From an uncultured Massilia sp. (lineage in GTDB: Bacteria > Pseudomonadota > Gammaproteobacteria > Burkholderiales > Burkholderiaceae): a stretch of 64,000 nt of DNA. Shown piece after piece: positions 32,650-42,078 of this stretch. Below the pieces are notes generated by a model that did no database searches, was not told where the DNA came from, and was given only the letters and a program-made list of their open reading frames with translations. Location of the stretch: the NCBI GenBank assembly GCA_946481275.1, contig CAMLMV010000004.1, positions 124,001 through 188,000 on the forward strand, read 5' to 3'. A program made the translations under genes and the position numbers. Numbering within the stretch: the stretch's first letter is position 1; each line of letters opens with the position of its first letter.

Positions 32650-33545
32650 CGTCCGGCCACCAGCATGTCGATCAGTGCCCGCGACGCGGCCGACAGGCTG
32701 CGGTGGGTCGGATAGATCAGGGAGAACGTCCGCGTGCGCCCGCCCAGGCCGGGCAACACCTCGACCAGGCGGCCCGCAGCGAGGCTCTCTTCGGCAAAGA
32801 TGCGCGGGCACAACGCGATGCCCATCCCCTCCTCGGCGAACCACACGACGCCCATGACATCGGTGGCCACCGTGACGGCGGCCGGCGGCACCCAGTCGAT
32901 GTCGCGCCCGTCGTCGCGCAAATGCCAGGGAATCACGCGGCCGGTGCTTGGACGGATGAAGGCGATGCAGCGCTGGCGCGCCAGGTCGGCCAGGCCGGAT
33001 AGCGGTCCCGCCGCCTCCAGGTAATCCGGCGCCGCGACCAGGCACAGCGGCGACACTTCGAGCGGACGCGCCACCATGCTGCTGCTCGGGATCGGACCGG
33101 AACGGATGGCCAGGTCGAACCCTTCCGCCACCAGGTCGACGTTGCGGTTGCTGATGTCCACCTCGAGCTCGACGAGCGGATACGCGCGTGCATAGGCCGC
33201 CAGCAGCGCGGGCAGGCGTTGCCGGCCATAGCTGGTGGGCACGCTCATGCGCACCTTGCCGCTCAGTTGCACCGTCGTGCTGCGGATCGTGCGTTCCGCC
33301 TGCTCGATCTGCGCGAACGCGCCGCGCACCTCCTCGGCGTAGCGGCGGCCGGCGTCGGTCAGGCTCAGGCTGCGCGTGCTGCGCCGGAGCAGTTGGGCAC
33401 CCAGACGATGTTCCAGCCGGGAGATGGCACGGCTCAGCACCGACGCCGTGGTCGACAGCACCACCGCTGCGGCACTGAACGACCCGTGTTCGATCACGCT
33501 GAGCAACACCTCCACATCCGACAAGTGATCGAACTTGCGGGCCAT
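32637..33545 (-). CDS. LysR-family transcriptional regulator
   Basis: A 302-residue LysR regulator. The N-terminal winged helix-turn-helix is at about residues 5-64 ([20 protein letters not shown] and [20 protein letters not shown]). The periplasmic-binding-protein-like effector domain is at about 90-290 ([21 protein letters not shown]). It belongs to the DsdC/AaeR-like group common next to oxidoreductases. I prefer the ATG at 33545 (AAAGGTG six bases upstream) over a GTG two codons earlier. It is divergent from a nitroreductase gene across a 98-bp gap, the usual arrangement for a regulator and its target. The inducer is unknown. Confidence 0.93.
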   Translation of the reverse strand: MARKFDHLSDVEVLLSVIEHGSFSAAAVVLSTTASVLSRAISRLEHRLGAQLLRRSTRSLSLTDAGRRYAEEVRGAFAQIEQAERTIRSTTVQLSGKVRMSVPTSYGRQRLPALLAAYARAYPLVELEVDISNRNVDLVAEGFDLAIRSGPIPSSSMVARPLEVSPLCLVAAPDYLEAAGPLSGLADLARQRCIAFIRPSTGRVIPWHLRDDGRDIDWVPPAAVTVATDVMGVVWFAEEGMGIALCPRIFAEESLAAGRLVEVLPGLGGRTRTFSLIYPTHRSLSAASRALIDMLVAGRQVG

Positions 33546-33643
33546 CTTCACCTTTCACGAACAAATCATTTGCTGATCGCCTAGTTTATTGCACTGCGAG
33601 GAAAAAATACAATGTGACCTATCCACCCTACATAAGGTCACCC
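33546..33643. promoter_or_regulatory. Divergent LysR/nitroreductase promoter region
   Basis: The 98-bp AT-rich gap between the LysR and nitroreductase start codons should contain both promoters and LysR sites. Several T-N11-A half patterns occur, for example around GTTTATTGCACTGCGAGG, but I cannot single out one operator. The nitroreductase has AAGGT as its Shine-Dalgarno at 33635-33639. Confidence 0.4.
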
Positions 33644-34279
33644 ATGGAATTACTGAATAAACTGCAATGGCGCTACGCCACCAAGGCAATGGATCCGACC
33701 CGTCCGGTCGCGCAGGACAAGATCGACCGCATCATCGAGGCCGCCCGTCTCGCGCCGACGTCGTCCGGCCTGCAGCCGTACGAGATCCTGGTCATCAAGA
33801 ATCCGGCGCTGCGCGCGCAGATCCGCGAAGTGGCGTGGAACCAGGCACAGGTCACGGATGCGTCGCACCTGCTCGTGTTCGCCGCATGGGACGACTACAC
33901 GCCGGAACGCATCAACCACATGTTCGACCTGACCAATGAAGTGCGCGGCTTCCGCAACGAAGGCTGGGAAGCGTACCGCCAGCAGCTGCTGTCGACCTAT
34001 CCGGGCCGCGGCGCGCAGGTGAACTTCGAGCATGCCGCACGCCAGGCCTATATCGGCTTCGGCGCCGCCGTCATCGCGGCCGCGTTCGAGGAAGTCGACG
34101 CGACGCCGATGGAAGGCTTCGACCCGGCCGCCGTCGATGCCATCCTGAAGCTGCGCGAGCAGAACCTGCGCAGCGTCGTCATGCTGCCGCTGGGCTACCG
34201 CAAGGCCGAACAGGACTGGCTGGTCAACCTGCCGAAGGTGCGCCGTCCGCTCGACCAGTTCGTCACCGAAGTCGACTGA
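33644..34279 (+). CDS. NAD(P)H-dependent nitroreductase-family oxidoreductase (NfsB-like)
   Basis: A 211-residue FMN flavoprotein of the nitroreductase superfamily. Visible are the N-terminal FMN-phosphate block (LQWRYATKAMDPTRPV), the SSGLQPYEILVI segment, and the C-terminal VVMLPLGYRKAEQDW motif that closes the FMN site, as in NfsB/NfnB. The dimeric family reduces nitroaromatics and quinones with NAD(P)H. I start at the ATG at 33644, since the GTG-started extension (33614) lacks family similarity and overlaps the promoter. Its expression is probably controlled by the divergent LysR regulator. Confidence 0.93.
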   Translation: MELLNKLQWRYATKAMDPTRPVAQDKIDRIIEAARLAPTSSGLQPYEILVIKNPALRAQIREVAWNQAQVTDASHLLVFAAWDDYTPERINHMFDLTNEVRGFRNEGWEAYRQQLLSTYPGRGAQVNFEHAARQAYIGFGAAVIAAAFEEVDATPMEGFDPAAVDAILKLREQNLRSVVMLPLGYRKAEQDWLVNLPKVRRPLDQFVTEVD

Positions 34280-34383
34280 TCCCGCGGCGGCGGGTCGTTT
34301 GTAACAAAGCCACGTTCGCCTTCTCAGCGGCGCGCGGCACTTGTACCATTGCGTTATCCGATACGCTTAAGAAAGATTTCGCA

Positions 34384-34848
34384 ATGACCTACACGACCTT
34401 CACCCGCGCGCTCGCCCTCGCGCTGGCCGCCGCCTGCGTCCTGCCTGCCCACGCCGACAGCTTCGCGTCGTCCGCCTCCAGCGCGGGTTCCGCGTCGTCG
34501 GGCAGCATCTCCGATTCGATCGGCGGCTCCAGCAACAGCTCGAGCGGCGACAACAAGCGCGCGGAGACCGGCCCGTACCGCGTGATGGACGTCGCCCAGG
34601 CGCCGGCCAAGGCTGGCGTCACGCGCATCACACTGCGCGCCGTCGCCGGCGATGCCGCCACCCAGTTCTGGGTCGACGTCCCCGACCGCGCACTGGCCGA
34701 CCGCCGCGTCGGCAAGGGCGAAGTCGTGCAGGTGAACGAGCGCGTGTACGGCTACGAATTCGCATACGGCGACACGAAGAAGCCGTTCTTCCTGGCGCTG
34801 CAGGACGACTGGTACCGCGACCTCGCGTCGCGCAAAGTGACGATCTGA
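34384..34848 (+). CDS. Secreted protein with Ser/Gly-rich N-terminal region
   Basis: A 154-residue exported protein with no family recognised. The signal peptide is residues 1-24 (ending AHA-DS). Residues 25-58 are almost all Ser, Ala, Gly and Asp (low-complexity, probably disordered). A globular domain follows at about 64-154 (GPYRVMDVAQAP, TQFWVDVPDRALADRRVGKG, VYGYEFAYGDTKKPFFLAL). The stop codon overlaps the next ATG (TGATG), so it is co-translated with the DUF2145 gene. The two are probably functional partners in the periplasm. Confidence 0.75.
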   Translation: MTYTTFTRALALALAAACVLPAHADSFASSASSAGSASSGSISDSIGGSSNSSSGDNKRAETGPYRVMDVAQAPAKAGVTRITLRAVAGDAATQFWVDVPDRALADRRVGKGEVVQVNERVYGYEFAYGDTKKPFFLALQDDWYRDLASRKVTI

Positions 34849-35747
34849 TGCTCCGGCGGTTCCTCGCGGCCGCGCTGCTGCTGTGCGCGAGCGCGGGGGC
34901 AGCGGCCGGCATCCCGACCTTCTGCGACCGTGCCGACAAGGTCACGGCCGCGGACCAGGACCGCGTGCTGCGCTTCGCCGCCGCGGTGAAAGACGAGCTG
35001 GCGCGCTCCGGCAGCGATCTCGCCCTCGTCGCGCGCGCGGGCCTGGACCTCTCCCGCTTCGGCCTGCTGTATTCGCACGCGGGCATCGCGCTGAAAAACA
35101 ATCCCGGTGGGCCGTGGGCCGTGCGCCAGCTGTACTACGCGTGCGACGAATCGCGTCCGCGCCTGTTCGACCAGGGCATGTCCGGCTTCGTGCTCGGGGC
35201 CGACGCGCCCACGCACGGCCACGTCGCCCTGCTGTTCCCGCCCGAGCAGGACAGCGCGCTGCTGGAGAAGGCCGCGCTCGACAAGCCGCTGGCCCTCGCG
35301 CTGCTGGGCACCAGCTACAGCGCCAACGCCTACGCGTTCGGCACGCGCTACCAGAACTGCAACCAGTGGGTGGCGGAGCTGATCGCGTTCGCGTGGGGCC
35401 GCCTCGACCCGGCCGATCCCGCGCGCGAGCGCGCGCAGGCATGGCTGCGCGCGCAAGGCTATGCGGCTGCGCCCGTCCGCATCCCGTCGCACTGGCTGAT
35501 GTTCGCCGGCCAGTTCGTGCCCCTCGTGCACGTGGGCGACCATCCGCTCGACGACATCCACGCGCTCGCGCTGCACATCAGCGTGCCGACGGCGATCGAG
35601 GATTTCGTGCGGCGGGAGTCCCCGCAGACGCGCCGCGTGGAACTGTGCCACGACGAGCGCCACATCGTCGTGCACCGCGGCTGGGAGCCGCTGGGACCGG
35701 GCTGCGAACCGCTGCCGGGCGACGACGTGATCGCCCTTGCGCCCTGA
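34848..35747 (+). CDS. DUF2145 family exported protein, possible permuted papain-like fold
   Basis: A 299-residue exported protein (signal peptide residues 1-21, ending AAA-GI). It matches DUF2145 by its length and conserved blocks. H77 lies in FGLLYSHAGIALKNN, and C171 lies in TRYQNCNQWVAELIAFAWG. The order His-then-Cys, with the Cys followed by xxWVAEL, resembles permuted NlpC/P60 (YiiX/LRAT-like) amidases or thioesterases. That is my inference; the family has no assigned activity. It is translationally coupled to the preceding secreted protein. Confidence 0.85.
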   Translation: MLRRFLAAALLLCASAGAAAGIPTFCDRADKVTAADQDRVLRFAAAVKDELARSGSDLALVARAGLDLSRFGLLYSHAGIALKNNPGGPWAVRQLYYACDESRPRLFDQGMSGFVLGADAPTHGHVALLFPPEQDSALLEKAALDKPLALALLGTSYSANAYAFGTRYQNCNQWVAELIAFAWGRLDPADPARERAQAWLRAQGYAAAPVRIPSHWLMFAGQFVPLVHVGDHPLDDIHALALHISVPTAIEDFVRRESPQTRRVELCHDERHIVVHRGWEPLGPGCEPLPGDDVIALAP

Positions 35748-35785
35748 TGTAAGATGACGCCTCGCCAACTTACACCGACCGTCCC

Positions 35786-36097
35786 ATGTCCAACCAACTG
35801 CTCCGCCACGTCGTCCTGTTCTCGTTCAAGGACGACGCTTCATACGACGACGTCGACGCGATCGTGACCGGCTTCGCCGCCCTGCCCTCGGCCATCCCCG
35901 GCATCACGGCCTACGAATGGGGCACGAACGTGAGCCCGGAAGGCCTGAACGACGGCTTCACGCACTGTTTTACCCTGACGTTCGCTCAAGCCGAAGATCG
36001 AGACGCCTACCTCGTGCATCCGGCGCACCAGCGCTTCGTCGAGATGCTCAAGCCTTCTCTCGCCAAATCGCTGGTGCTGGATTACTGGGCCAAATAA
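35786..36097 (+). CDS. Dabb family (stress-responsive A/B barrel) protein
   Basis: A 103-residue single-domain dimeric alpha/beta barrel protein. The conserved N-terminus LLRHVVLFSFKDDASYDDVD, the central YEWGTNVSPEGLNDGFTHCF and the C-terminal AYLVHPAHQRFVEML are typical of Dabb proteins. The biochemical function varies or is unknown in this family. It is a single gene, convergent with the GH3 gene only 5 bp away. Confidence 0.93.
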   Translation: MSNQLLRHVVLFSFKDDASYDDVDAIVTGFAALPSAIPGITAYEWGTNVSPEGLNDGFTHCFTLTFAQAEDRDAYLVHPAHQRFVEMLKPSLAKSLVLDYWAK

Positions 36098-36102
36098 CGG
36101 GC

Positions 36103-38334
36103 TTAGTCTTTGTGGACGGCGCTCCAGGTCATCTCCGGCAACGTCACGTCCACCGAGACCGGCAGGTCGTCCGCCGCCTGCCCGAACAGCACGCGGTACG
36201 TGCCCGCGCGGACGCGCCAGCTGTTGTCCGCGACTTCATACGTCGCCAGCAGGCGCGGATCGACGGCCTGCGTGAACGCGTGGGAGTCCCCTGCCTGCAG
36301 ATCGAGCTTGTGGAATGCGACGAGGCGCTTCGGCGCTTCCCAGCCCGACGCCTTTAAATCCGCCGGCGCGACGTAGACCTGCACGACGCCCTTGCCCGCC
36401 AGCTTGCCCGTGTTGCGCAGCGCGGCGCCGACCGTCAGCGCGCCATTCGCGACGTTCGCCTTCGGTTCGGCGACGGCGAAGCTCGTGTAACTGAGGCCGT
36501 GACCGAACGCGAATAACGGTTTATACCCTTTCGCGTCGTACCACTTGTAGCCGATCGCGGCGCCTTCGTGATACGTGATGTGGACGGGGATGCCGTCCGG
36601 CTTGCCGAAGCCCGGAATCTCCGCATGCGCCAGCTGCGCGTTCGACGCGGGGAAGCTGATCGGCAGGTGCCCGGACGGATTCACTTTACCCGTCAGGATG
36701 CGCGCGATCGCCTGGCCTCCGCGGATGCCGGGATAAAACGCTTCCAGCACGGCCGGCACCTGCGGCAGCCACGGCATCAGGATCGCGCCGCCCGATTCCA
36801 CGACGACGACTGTCTTCGGATTCGCGCGCGCGACCGCGGCGACCAGCGCATCCTGGTTGCCGTCCAGTTCCAGTTTGCCGTCGAAGCCTTCTCCCATCCA
36901 CTGCGTCACGAACACGACGGCGACCTCGGACTGCTTCGCCAGTGCGACGGCAGCAATGATGTCCTTGCCGCTCGCGTACGCGACCTTTGCTTTCGGTAGC
37001 TCGGCCTTGAGTGCCGCGAGCGGCGCCGACGGCATGTAGATGACAGGGCCGGGCCACTTCGTCGGCTCGAGATTCGGCACCGCATTGCCGCCGACCGGGG
37101 TGACGCCTGACGAACCGCCGCCGGCCAGCACGCCCTTGTCGGCATGGCCGCCGATGACGGCCACCGACTTCACGTTCGCGAGCGGCAGCAGATTGCCCTC
37201 GTTCTTGAGCAGCACGAGCGATTCCTCCGCGGCGCGCTGCGCGACGTTGGCATGCGCCGCGAAATCGATCTTGCCGACCTTCGGCGGATCGTCGAACACG
37301 CCGGTCTGGAACAGCGGCCACAGGATGCGCTGCGCCATGTCGTCGAGGCGGCGCATCGAGACGTCGCCCTTGTTCATCGCCTCCTTGAAATTTTTCGCCG
37401 AGTAGAACGGGCCATGGTGATTGCAGCACGGGTAGCCGGTGAACTGGTCGAGGCCATAGTTGGCGGCGTCCGCCGTCGAGTGGACGGCGCCCCAGTCGGC
37501 CATCACATAGCCCTTGAACTTCCAGTCCTGCTTGAGTGTCTTGTTCAGCAGGTATTCGTTCTCGCACGCCCAGCGGCCGTTCACGAGGTTGTACGAGCAC
37601 ATGACGGAGCCCGGCTTCGACAGGTCGTTGACGATCTCGAACGCGAGCAGGTCCGACTGGCGCATCGCCTCGGGCGAGATCGTGACGTCGACCGTCGTGC
37701 GCTGGCTTTCGTGGTCGTTGACGGCGAAGTGCTTCATCGTCGACACCACGTGGCGCGCCTGGATGCCGTTGATCAGGCCCGCGGCCATGCGGCCGGCCAG
37801 CAGCGGATCCTCGCCCACGTATTCGAAGTTGCGGCCGTTGCGCGGCTCGCGCGCCAGGTTCGCGCCGCCCGCGAGGAATGTGTTGAAACCGGATGCGCGG
37901 GCCTCGTCCGCGATCATGCGGCCACCCGCCTCGGCGACGGCCGGGTCGAAGCTGGCCGCCGTCGCCAGCGAGGACGGCAGCGCCGTGCGCTCCATGCCGC
38001 CCACGCGCACGCCGATCGACGCGTCGGTCTGCCACTGCGGCGGGATGCCCAGGCGCGGGATGCCCGGCACGTAGCCGGCCGAGCCCTCGATATGGTGCGC
38101 GGCGACGTCGGCCTTGATCGCGGGCGGCACGATGTCGTCCGGCTGCTTCGCCAGGTCTTTCTTGTCCGTGTAGCTGACGATCAGCAGCAGCTTTTCGTCG
38201 AGCGTCATCGCGGCGACGGCGGCGCGGGCGCGTTCGTCGGCGGATTTCGATTTGTCGAGCCACGCGCGGTCCTGTGCCTGCGCGCCCAGTGCCGTGCAGG
38301 CGAGAAGGACGGCGACGGTCGTCTGTTTCATCAT
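36103..38334 (-). CDS. GH3 family beta-glycosidase (beta-glucosidase/beta-xylosidase)
   Basis: A 743-residue exported glycoside hydrolase with signal peptide 1-21 (ending AQA-QD). The N-terminal GH3 TIM barrel has the substrate K201-H202 pair (STMKHFAVNDHES) and nucleophile D280 (FKGYVMADWGAVHST). The (alpha/beta)6 domain follows (ESLVLLKNEGNLLPL), and a C-terminal fibronectin III-like domain is at about 640-735 (YTSFAVAEPK). Two adjacent ATG codons start it; the first has GGAG at good spacing. It is 13 bp downstream of a GH8 gene, so the two form an operon. The partner suggests release of xylose or short xylo-oligosaccharides, but glucosidase activity is equally possible from sequence alone. 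Confidence 0.95.
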   Translation of the reverse strand: MMKQTTVAVLLACTALGAQAQDRAWLDKSKSADERARAAVAAMTLDEKLLLIVSYTDKKDLAKQPDDIVPPAIKADVAAHHIEGSAGYVPGIPRLGIPPQWQTDASIGVRVGGMERTALPSSLATAASFDPAVAEAGGRMIADEARASGFNTFLAGGANLAREPRNGRNFEYVGEDPLLAGRMAAGLINGIQARHVVSTMKHFAVNDHESQRTTVDVTISPEAMRQSDLLAFEIVNDLSKPGSVMCSYNLVNGRWACENEYLLNKTLKQDWKFKGYVMADWGAVHSTADAANYGLDQFTGYPCCNHHGPFYSAKNFKEAMNKGDVSMRRLDDMAQRILWPLFQTGVFDDPPKVGKIDFAAHANVAQRAAEESLVLLKNEGNLLPLANVKSVAVIGGHADKGVLAGGGSSGVTPVGGNAVPNLEPTKWPGPVIYMPSAPLAALKAELPKAKVAYASGKDIIAAVALAKQSEVAVVFVTQWMGEGFDGKLELDGNQDALVAAVARANPKTVVVVESGGAILMPWLPQVPAVLEAFYPGIRGGQAIARILTGKVNPSGHLPISFPASNAQLAHAEIPGFGKPDGIPVHITYHEGAAIGYKWYDAKGYKPLFAFGHGLSYTSFAVAEPKANVANGALTVGAALRNTGKLAGKGVVQVYVAPADLKASGWEAPKRLVAFHKLDLQAGDSHAFTQAVDPRLLATYEVADNSWRVRAGTYRVLFGQAADDLPVSVDVTLPEMTWSAVHKD

Positions 38335-38347
38335 GGTTGTCTCCTTG

Positions 38348-39799
38348 TTATTTGTGCTTTGCGTCGATCACGCGGAACTCGCCGCCCACGTGCATCATGC
38401 TCATCAGGTACAGCATGCCGTCGAAGTAGCGCTGCTCGCCGCTGGGCACGGGCGTGTCCCACAGCGCGCGCAGGAAGTCGTCGGACACCTGCCCCGGCGT
38501 GGCCGCCAGGCTGCCGACGGCGGCCGCCGCCAGCATGCCGGTCGAGTGGCGGTCGGACAGCGGCTTGCCGTCCAGCGTGTAGCGGTCGGCGAAGCGGTCG
38601 ATCCCCTGCCCGGCCAGGAAGCGCTGGACGCGGTCGGACAGCGCCTGCTGGCGCGGGTCCTTGTTCCACCAGCTGCGGTCGACGGACCAGTTGCTGATCG
38701 TGCGCCAGCTGTCGTAGCCGAACGAACCCGGACTGCCGTCCCAGTTCTTCAGCGGCGTGCCGTCGAAGTCGGCGCGGTCGGGGCCGAGGCCTGTCGCGGA
38801 ATCGGCCGTCTTCACGAAGAAATCGCGGCTGACGCTTGCCGCACGCGCCCAGAACGCGCGGTCTTCGCGCGGGCCCCAGCGCGCCCACAGTTCGTAGAAC
38901 GCGGGCAGGTGGTACGACGGATCGGTGCCGGGAATGAACGTCTCCGGCACGAAGCGGACCATCGCGTGGGCCTCGTCGACCATCGGTCCGACGGTGACGG
39001 GGCGCGGCTCGCGGTGCGGACGCTGCGGCGGCCACGGCTTGCCGGCCTTCTGCGCCTGTTCCTGTTCGCGGCGGTTGTTGGGGCTGGGCCAGGGCGTGGC
39101 CGGCTCGACGAACGGTGCGTCGCCCGGATGGATGCGGAACGGCGGGGTGGCCGTCACGACCGGGTGGTGCCGCATGCCTTGCAGGATGTTATCGGCTTCC
39201 TTCTGGTAGTCGTAGATCCCCTTCCCGTTGCCCCAGCGCCGCGCCGCGAAATACAGCGCCATCGCATAGTATTCCTCGCCGTCCGGCGCGGCCCCGGTGG
39301 CGCGGGGCGTACCGTCGGTACCCATCGACCACGCGAAATAGCCGCGCGACGGGTTGGCGGGATCGGTCGTCAGCATGTACGTCTTCGACCAGTTCCACAG
39401 CGCGTCGAACTCGCGCTTCTTGCCGAGCTGGACGGCGATCATCATGCCGTAGCTCATGCCTTCCGTGCGCGCGTCGTTGTTGGCCCAGTCCGTGATGTAC
39501 GCGAGCGTGCCGTTGGCGTTGGCGCCCGTCTCGAAGTAGACGCGCTCCTCCTGGCCGTCGCCGTGGAACAGCCGCTGGAACGCCTGCTCGATTTTCGCGC
39601 GCGTCTCCTGCGGACTGTGGCCCAGGCGTTCGGCGAACAGGTTGCGGTAGCGCTGCGTGCGGTAGGCGCCGGTGCCGTCGTCGGTGGCTGCCGTGGTGGC
39701 GGCAGCTTTGGTGGTGGATGGTGCTTGCGCCTGGGCGGCACCGGCCCAGGCGAGTATGATAGCGGTAACACCGCAAAGTAAGATTGGTGCCCTCGACAT
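38348..39799 (-). CDS. GH8 family glycosidase, reducing-end xylose-releasing type
   Basis: A 483-residue exported inverting glycosidase with signal peptide about 1-25 (ending AQA-QA). The general acid is E113 in ARTEGMSYGMMIAVQL. The catalytic-base region is in GTDPSYHLPAFYELWARWG. The block FDALWNWSKTYML and the overall layout match reducing-end xylose-releasing exo-oligoxylanases (Rex) better than BcsZ cellulases. A Pro-rich insert (WPSPNNRREQEQAQ to PPQRPHREPRP) interrupts the middle. I start at 39799, where the signal peptide begins. It is the first gene of a GH8-GH3 operon for xylan-derived oligosaccharides. Confidence 0.92.
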   Translation of the reverse strand: MSRAPILLCGVTAIILAWAGAAQAQAPSTTKAAATTAATDDGTGAYRTQRYRNLFAERLGHSPQETRAKIEQAFQRLFHGDGQEERVYFETGANANGTLAYITDWANNDARTEGMSYGMMIAVQLGKKREFDALWNWSKTYMLTTDPANPSRGYFAWSMGTDGTPRATGAAPDGEEYYAMALYFAARRWGNGKGIYDYQKEADNILQGMRHHPVVTATPPFRIHPGDAPFVEPATPWPSPNNRREQEQAQKAGKPWPPQRPHREPRPVTVGPMVDEAHAMVRFVPETFIPGTDPSYHLPAFYELWARWGPREDRAFWARAASVSRDFFVKTADSATGLGPDRADFDGTPLKNWDGSPGSFGYDSWRTISNWSVDRSWWNKDPRQQALSDRVQRFLAGQGIDRFADRYTLDGKPLSDRHSTGMLAAAAVGSLAATPGQVSDDFLRALWDTPVPSGEQRYFDGMLYLMSMMHVGGEFRVIDAKHK

Positions 39800-39937
39800 T
39801 GTTTTTCTCTCGTTTATAGGGGTTGTGTGTCTCCTTGCCGCCACATTCGTGGAGCGTGGTCAGTGTACTACGCGCATGACTGTTAGCAATTGTTAATGGC
39901 TTGTCATTACGGCGGCATCCAACACTTCGTACGGACG

Positions 39938-39970
39938 AAAAAAAACCGCCCCGGCAATGCCGAGGCGGTT
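39938..39970 (-). terminator. Intrinsic terminator of erpA
   Basis: Reading minus, AACCGCC pairs with GGCGGTT and an inner CGGCA/TGCCG pairs inside it, followed by a run of eight T (A-run at 39938-39945 on plus). It lies 24 bp after the erpA stop. Confidence 0.9.
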
Positions 39971-39993
39971 GTCGATGTCGAAACTTGACGCGC

Positions 39994-40365
39994 TTACATC
40001 GAGAACGACGAACCGCAGCCGCAGGTCGACTGGGCGTTCGGGTTCTTGATGACGAACTGGGCGCCTTCGAGGTCGTCCTTGTAGTCGATCTCGGCGCCGA
40101 CCAGGTACTGGTAGCTCATCGAGTCGATCAACAGCTGAACGCCATTCTTTTCCATCGTCGTGTCGTCTTCGTTCACGATTTCGTCGAACGTGAAGCCGTA
40201 CTGGAAGCCCGAGCAACCGCCGCCCTGCACGAACACGCGCAGTTTCAGGTCGGGATTGCCTTCTTCCTCGATCAGCTGGGCAACTTTCTGGGCAGCGCTG
40301 TCGGTGAAGTTAATGGGCGCGGGGATCGTGTCTTGTGCGTTTTGCACTTCGGCGACTGCATTCAT
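39994..40365 (-). CDS. erpA: Iron-sulfur cluster insertion protein ErpA
   Basis: A 123-residue A-type carrier that delivers [Fe-S] clusters to apoproteins. The three cluster-binding cysteines are C51 ([12 protein letters not shown]) and C115/C117 ([12 protein letters not shown]). [17 protein letters not shown] at the N-terminus is typical. The ATG at 40365 is preceded by CAGGAG. It is monocistronic with its own terminator, downstream of a bactofilin gene on the same strand (54 bp). Confidence 0.97.
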   Translation of the reverse strand: MNAVAEVQNAQDTIPAPINFTDSAAQKVAQLIEEEGNPDLKLRVFVQGGGCSGFQYGFTFDEIVNEDDTTMEKNGVQLLIDSMSYQYLVGAEIDYKDDLEGAQFVIKNPNAQSTCGCGSSFSM

Positions 40366-40419
40366 GGATAAACTCCTGATTGGATTCGGATTTCGTCCAT
40401 TATAGACCGTTGGCGCCAG

Positions 40420-40833
40420 TCATGCTGAAGCCCCTTCGGCCGCCACGCCGAGGTGGAAAACGGGTTCGGCGGCGGGCACCGACTCGGCATGGTGGGTCAG
40501 CTTGCCGGTGACGAGGGCGCCGCCGTGCATTTCCAGCAGGCGGTAATGGACATCCCCATGTATGCGGCCTTTCGGCTGCAATTCAAGGAGGTCGGACGAA
40601 TACACCGTCCCCGCGATATACCCGTTGACGACCAGGTTGGCACAGCGCACCTCGCCTTCGATGCGCGCGTGTTCGGACACGATCAGCACGCTCTCGTTGC
40701 CGTCCGCGGCCACCACGTTGCCGTGCACCTCGCCGTCGATGCGCAGCCCGCCGGTGAACACGAGATCCCCTTCGATGCGTGCGGAAATACCGATCAGGCT
40801 ATCGATTTCGCTTTTTGCGTTACGACCGAACAT
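40420..40833 (-). CDS. Bactofilin (polymer-forming cytoskeletal protein)
   Basis: A 137-residue bactofilin that polymerises without nucleotide into filaments that scaffold envelope processes. The right-handed beta-helix core is at about residues 16-115, with the repeated hydrophobic-Gly pattern LVFTGGLRIDGEVHGNV, ARIEGEVRCANLVVNGYI and KGRIHGDVHY. The flanking tails are short and unstructured, as is usual. I start at the ATG at 40833 (MFGRNAK), preceded by AGGGGA, rather than at an upstream alternative. It lies between argC and erpA on the same strand. Confidence 0.95.
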   Translation of the reverse strand: MFGRNAKSEIDSLIGISARIEGDLVFTGGLRIDGEVHGNVVAADGNESVLIVSEHARIEGEVRCANLVVNGYIAGTVYSSDLLELQPKGRIHGDVHYRLLEMHGGALVTGKLTHHAESVPAAEPVFHLGVAAEGASA

Positions 40834-40941
40834 GATTGTCCCCTGTGCTTGGCGTTGGCTCTGTCCAACAGTCAATGTACCGTTGCCAACACAGGTCGCC
40901 TTGATCTGTGTCTTGTGACCAAGGCTTGCGGGAAGACGTGC

Positions 40942-41979
40942 TTATGGCAGCAGCGCGATCTGCTTCAGACCGGTGCTTTCCGGCAGGCCGAACATCAGGT
41001 TCATGCACTGCACGGCCTGGCCGGACGCGCCCTTGACCAGGTTGTCCTGCACGACGAGGATGACGACGGTGTTGCCGTTGTCCGGACGGTGCAGCGCGAT
41101 GCGCAGCATGTTCGAACCGCGCGTCGAGCGGGTTTCCGGGTGCGAGCCGAACGGCATGACGTCGACGAATTCCGCATCCTTGTACTGCTCTTCGAACAGG
41201 GCTTGCAGGGCTTCGTTCGTGATGTCCTGCGTGAGGCGCGCGTACAAGGTCGAATGCATGCCGCGGATCATCGGCACGAGGTGCGGCGTGAAGATCAGGC
41301 CGACCTTCTGGTCCGTGTAGCGCTGCAGCTGGGCCGACGTCTCCGGCGTGTGGCGGTGGCCGTGCACGCCGTAGGCCTTGAAGTTGTCGCTCGCTTCCGA
41401 GAACAGCGTGCCGATCTCGGCCTTGCGGCCCGCGCCGGACACGCCCGACTTGGCGTCGGCGATCAGGTTGCCGGCGTCGATGATGCCCGCCTTCAGCAGC
41501 GGATAAAAGCCCAGCTGCATCGTGGTCGGATAGCAGCCCGGGTTGGCGATCAGGCGCGCCTTCTTGATGTCGTCACGGTTCAGTTCCGGCAGGCCGTAGA
41601 CAGCCTCTTCCAGCAGGTCCGGCGCGCTGTGCGGGATCTTGTACCACTTCTCGAACGTGGCCTGGTCCTTCAGGCGGAAGTCGGCCGCCAGGTCGATCAC
41701 CTTGACGCCGGCGGCGATCAGCTCGGGCGCCTGGGCCATCGCGACGCCGTGCGGGGTCGCGAAGAACACGACGTCGCACTGCTTCAGATCGGCCTTGTCC
41801 GGGCTCGAAAACGCGATGTCGACGTGGCCGCGCAGCGAGGGAAACATGTCGGCGACGGGCAGGCCGTCTTCCTTGCGCGAAGTGATGGCGGTCAGCTGCG
41901 CCTCGGGGTGGGCAGCGAGCAGGCGCAGCAATTCCACGCCCGTGTAGCCGGTGCCGCCAACGATGCCAACTTTGATCAT
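40942..41979 (-). CDS. argC: N-acetyl-gamma-glutamyl-phosphate reductase
   Basis: A 345-residue NADPH-dependent enzyme, the third step of arginine synthesis. The Rossmann motif is [18 protein letters not shown] at the N-terminus. The catalytic C149 is in [18 protein letters not shown]. The dimerisation block [10 protein letters not shown] supplies the catalytic His. I start at the ATG at 41979 (MIKVGIVGG), with AAGGGG upstream. It is on the same strand as the downstream bactofilin gene (108-bp gap). carAB, also in this window, feeds the same pathway but is not linked. Confidence 0.97.
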   Translation of the reverse strand: MIKVGIVGGTGYTGVELLRLLAAHPEAQLTAITSRKEDGLPVADMFPSLRGHVDIAFSSPDKADLKQCDVVFFATPHGVAMAQAPELIAAGVKVIDLAADFRLKDQATFEKWYKIPHSAPDLLEEAVYGLPELNRDDIKKARLIANPGCYPTTMQLGFYPLLKAGIIDAGNLIADAKSGVSGAGRKAEIGTLFSEASDNFKAYGVHGHRHTPETSAQLQRYTDQKVGLIFTPHLVPMIRGMHSTLYARLTQDITNEALQALFEEQYKDAEFVDVMPFGSHPETRSTRGSNMLRIALHRPDNGNTVVILVVQDNLVKGASGQAVQCMNLMFGLPESTGLKQIALLP

Positions 41980-42078
41980 GTCTGTTTCCCCTTGGTAAAT
42001 AGGTAAGTTCGTGTACGAACCCACAATTTTAGCAGGCTGTCCATGCATGTGCTGCATTGCCGCATGGCTAAAGTCTAC

